From the NCBI GenBank assembly GCA_958420075.1, contig CATZIM010000091.1:1-6836 (forward strand): 6,836 bases of DNA. The letters run 5' to 3'. Position 1 is the first letter of the stretch, and every line of letters begins with the position of its first letter. Under the pieces are notes generated by a model, which did not search any database, was not told the DNA's origin, and saw nothing but the letters and a program-made list of their open reading frames with translations. Source of the stretch: an uncultured Clostridia bacterium. GTDB taxonomy: Bacteria; Bacillota; Clostridia; Lachnospirales; Anaerotignaceae. This document shows, piece by piece, positions 5,383 to 6,836 of the stretch. The position numbers were made by a program, and so were the translations under genes.

Positions 5383-6642
5383 ATGGGGGAAAAACTTCGC
5401 TGCACAGCCATTATTATGGCAGCAGGAAAAGGAAAACGAATGCAGACAGCAGTCAGCAAGCAGTTTTTGCCAGTCTGTGGAAAAGAAATTCTGGCGTGGA
5501 CAGTGGATGTCTTTGATAAAAGTCCGCTGGTAGATACCATCCTGCTGATGGCAAGTGCAGACGGCAAGGAAGATGTGCAGCATCTTTGGGATAGCTATGG
5601 CTGGAAGAAAGTCGCCGCTGTACTGGAAGGCGGCAAGGAGCGGCAGAATTCTGTGGCAAATGGATTGGCAGCTGTGGGAGAAGAGACAGATATTGTACTC
5701 ATCCATGATGGTGTGCGTCCTTTTGTGACAGAAGAAATGATTGCCGACAGCATTGTAGCGGCACAGGCATATGGCGGCGCTGTCATTGGCGTGCCTGCAA
5801 AAGATACTATTAAAGTCTGCTCTGCTGATGGTCTGGCTGTGGAAACACCGGACAGAAGCACATTGTGGCAGATTCAGACGCCTCAGACATTTCAGCGGGA
5901 TCTTATTGTCAATGCCTATGAAAAAGCGGACAGAGATGGTTTTCTGGGAACAGACGACGCTTCTGTAGCAGAATTTGCCGGACATCAGGTAAAGGTAGTT
6001 ATGGGCAGCTATCGCAATATCAAAATTACCACAAAAGAAGATCTGGTCATTGCGGAAGCGTTTTTCAAAGAAGATGTGAAAGAAAAGGAAATGGTGGAAG
6101 ATCAGAAAGTCCAAGAGCCAAAGACCAATACAGCGGAAAAGAAGGATCAGGAAAGCAAAGAAGATAAGAAAAATCAGCGAGCAGTGGAGATTTATACAGA
6201 TGGCGCCTGCTCTGGAAATCCTGGCGCAGGGGGATATGGCGTGGTACTTCTGTATGGCAATAAAAGGAAGGAAATGTCAGAAGGCTATCGTATGACGACC
6301 AATAACCGTATGGAAGTTCTGGCAGTCATCAAAGGATTGGAAGCATTGAAAGAGCCTTGTCAGGTGACCCTTTACAGTGATTCCAAATATGTGGTGGATG
6401 CTATCCAAAAGGGCTGGGTAACAAAATGGAAGGCCAATGGCTGGTATCGCAATAAAAAGGAAAGAGCTTCTAATGTAGATTTATGGGAACGTCTGTTGGT
6501 GCAGCTGGAACGTCATCAGGTTACATTCCAATGGGTAAAAGGTCATGCGGATAACCCCGGAAATGAACGCTGTGACGAGCTGGCAAGAGGCGCCATTGCG
6601 GCAGGCAATCTGCTGGAGGACGAAAATTATCAAATGCCCTAA
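5383..6642 (+). CDS. ispD-rnhA: IspD - RNase HI fusion protein
   Basis: A single 419-residue open frame joins two complete enzymes. Residues 1-229 are IspD, which makes CDP-methylerythritol from CTP and methylerythritol 4-phosphate in the isoprenoid pathway. Its motifs are AAGKGKRM (13-20, with R19), K26, GGKERQNSV (83-91), HDGVRPF (108-114, with D109 and R112), KDTIK (140-144), R158, T166, TDDAS (190-194) and NIKIT (212-216, with K214). Residues 230-266 are a K/E/D/Q-rich linker with no predicted fold. Residues 267-419 are RNase HI, which cuts RNA in RNA:DNA hybrids. The catalytic D273, E311, D333, H388 and D398 are all present with spacing like E. coli D10/E48/D70/H124/D134, and the basic handle (about 344-368) is kept. 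ATG at 5383 is seven bases from AGGAG; ATG 5377 is too close to it. The upstream yacL-type neighbour supports IspD identity. No ispF follows. Both activities look intact, but whether they have a functional link is unknown. Confidence 0.93.
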   Translation: MGEKLRCTAIIMAAGKGKRMQTAVSKQFLPVCGKEILAWTVDVFDKSPLVDTILLMASADGKEDVQHLWDSYGWKKVAAVLEGGKERQNSVANGLAAVGEETDIVLIHDGVRPFVTEEMIADSIVAAQAYGGAVIGVPAKDTIKVCSADGLAVETPDRSTLWQIQTPQTFQRDLIVNAYEKADRDGFLGTDDASVAEFAGHQVKVVMGSYRNIKITTKEDLVIAEAFFKEDVKEKEMVEDQKVQEPKTNTAEKKDQESKEDKKNQRAVEIYTDGACSGNPGAGGYGVVLLYGNKRKEMSEGYRMTTNNRMEVLAVIKGLEALKEPCQVTLYSDSKYVVDAIQKGWVTKWKANGWYRNKKERASNVDLWERLLVQLERHQVTFQWVKGHADNPGNERCDELARGAIAAGNLLEDENYQMP

Positions 6643-6704
6643 AATACTGGCTTTTCTTGTCGTACAATGTAATCAAAATGAAAACTCTGCAGGGGAAATA
6701 TAGA

Positions 6705-6733
6705 TTGACACTCTTAGAAATATATGGTAGTAT
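6705..6733 (+). promoter_or_regulatory. Promoter of the cold-shock gene
   Basis: A perfect TTGACA (6705-6710) lies 17 bases before TAGTAT (6728-6733), which is preceded by TGG as an extended -10 element. The start would fall near 6740 and give a leader of about 43 bases containing a T-rich run (6748-6761). This separates the cold-shock gene from the fusion gene; no clear terminator was seen between them. Confidence 0.75.
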
Positions 6734-6782
6734 CGGGATGTAACAAATTTTTATTTTTTTTCCAAGTAGGAGGATTTCATCA

Positions 6783-6836
6783 ATGAAAAAAGGTACAGTA
6801 AAATGGTTTAATGCAGAAAAAGGTTTCGGTTTTATT
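6783..6836 (+). CDS. Cold-shock domain protein, N-terminal part (runs off the window)
   Basis: Only the first 18 residues are present ([18 protein letters not shown]), but they are unmistakably a CspA/CspB-type cold-shock domain: the first strand GTVKWFN and the RNA-binding RNP1 motif starting KGFGFI (13-18). Such proteins of about 65-70 residues bind single-stranded RNA and DNA and melt RNA structure. AGGAGG at 6768-6773 lies nine bases before the ATG. Its promoter is close upstream, with a short leader of about 43 bases, unlike the long thermosensing leader of E. coli cspA. The exact paralogue cannot be named. Confidence 0.92.
   Translation, partial: MKKGTVKWFNAEKGFGFI

Noticed and set aside
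4905..5567. Antisense open frame of 220 codons across the PIN-TRAM end and ispD start
   Set aside because: It overlaps two well-supported genes and a terminator, and its composition is not protein-like. It is a shadow frame.
5299..6114. Long antisense open frame of 271 codons opposite ispD-rnhA
   Set aside because: It lies wholly opposite a gene with clear domain motifs, and its translation is rich in F, H and C in a way typical of a shadow frame. No ribosome binding site or family motif was seen.

Overview
This window looks like an ordinary chromosomal segment from a Gram-positive Bacillota, most likely a Clostridia or Lachnospiraceae-like anaerobe. The pointers are strong AGGAGG-type ribosome binding sites, AT-rich intergenic DNA, sigma-A-like promoters, many hairpin-plus-T-tract terminators, and the gene set: a PcrA-like helicase with a C-terminal Tudor-like domain, a DegV/FakB protein, a YacL-type PIN-TRAM membrane protein next to ispD, and a Csp. 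The taxonomy is inferred from gene families, not from a database search.

Layout. From 1 to 171 there is a leader with a long inverted repeat (22-80) and a promoter (112-140). From 172 to 2331 (+) lies a complete UvrD/PcrA-type helicase. From 2420 to 2608 (-) is a 62-residue ribbon-helix-helix protein with its own promoter and a terminator overlapping its 3' end. From 2949 to 3842 (-) is a DegV-family lipid-binding protein with a strong promoter and a very strong terminator. The 399-base gap from 3843 to 4241 carries divergent promoters (degV leftward, PIN-TRAM rightward) and a roughly 200-base leader ahead of the PIN-TRAM gene that contains a possible attenuator hairpin. From 4242 to 5324 (+) is the PIN-TRAM membrane protein. 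A terminator-like hairpin (5333-5367) ends directly before the ribosome binding site of the next gene. From 5383 to 6642 (+) is a single open frame encoding a complete IspD joined by a charged linker to a complete RNase HI. From 6783 (+) a cold-shock protein gene begins, with its own promoter, and runs off the window.

The most unusual item is the IspD-RNase HI fusion. It is one protein carrying all recognisable active-site residues of a methylerythritol phosphate (MEP) isoprenoid pathway cytidylyltransferase and of an RNA:DNA hybrid nuclease. The yacL-ispD adjacency is the usual Bacillota arrangement, but the position often taken by ispF is here filled by an RNase H domain in the same polypeptide. 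Apart from this, the genes are housekeeping or lipid/DNA maintenance functions. No insertion sequence, CRISPR array, tRNA, rRNA or phage gene is visible.
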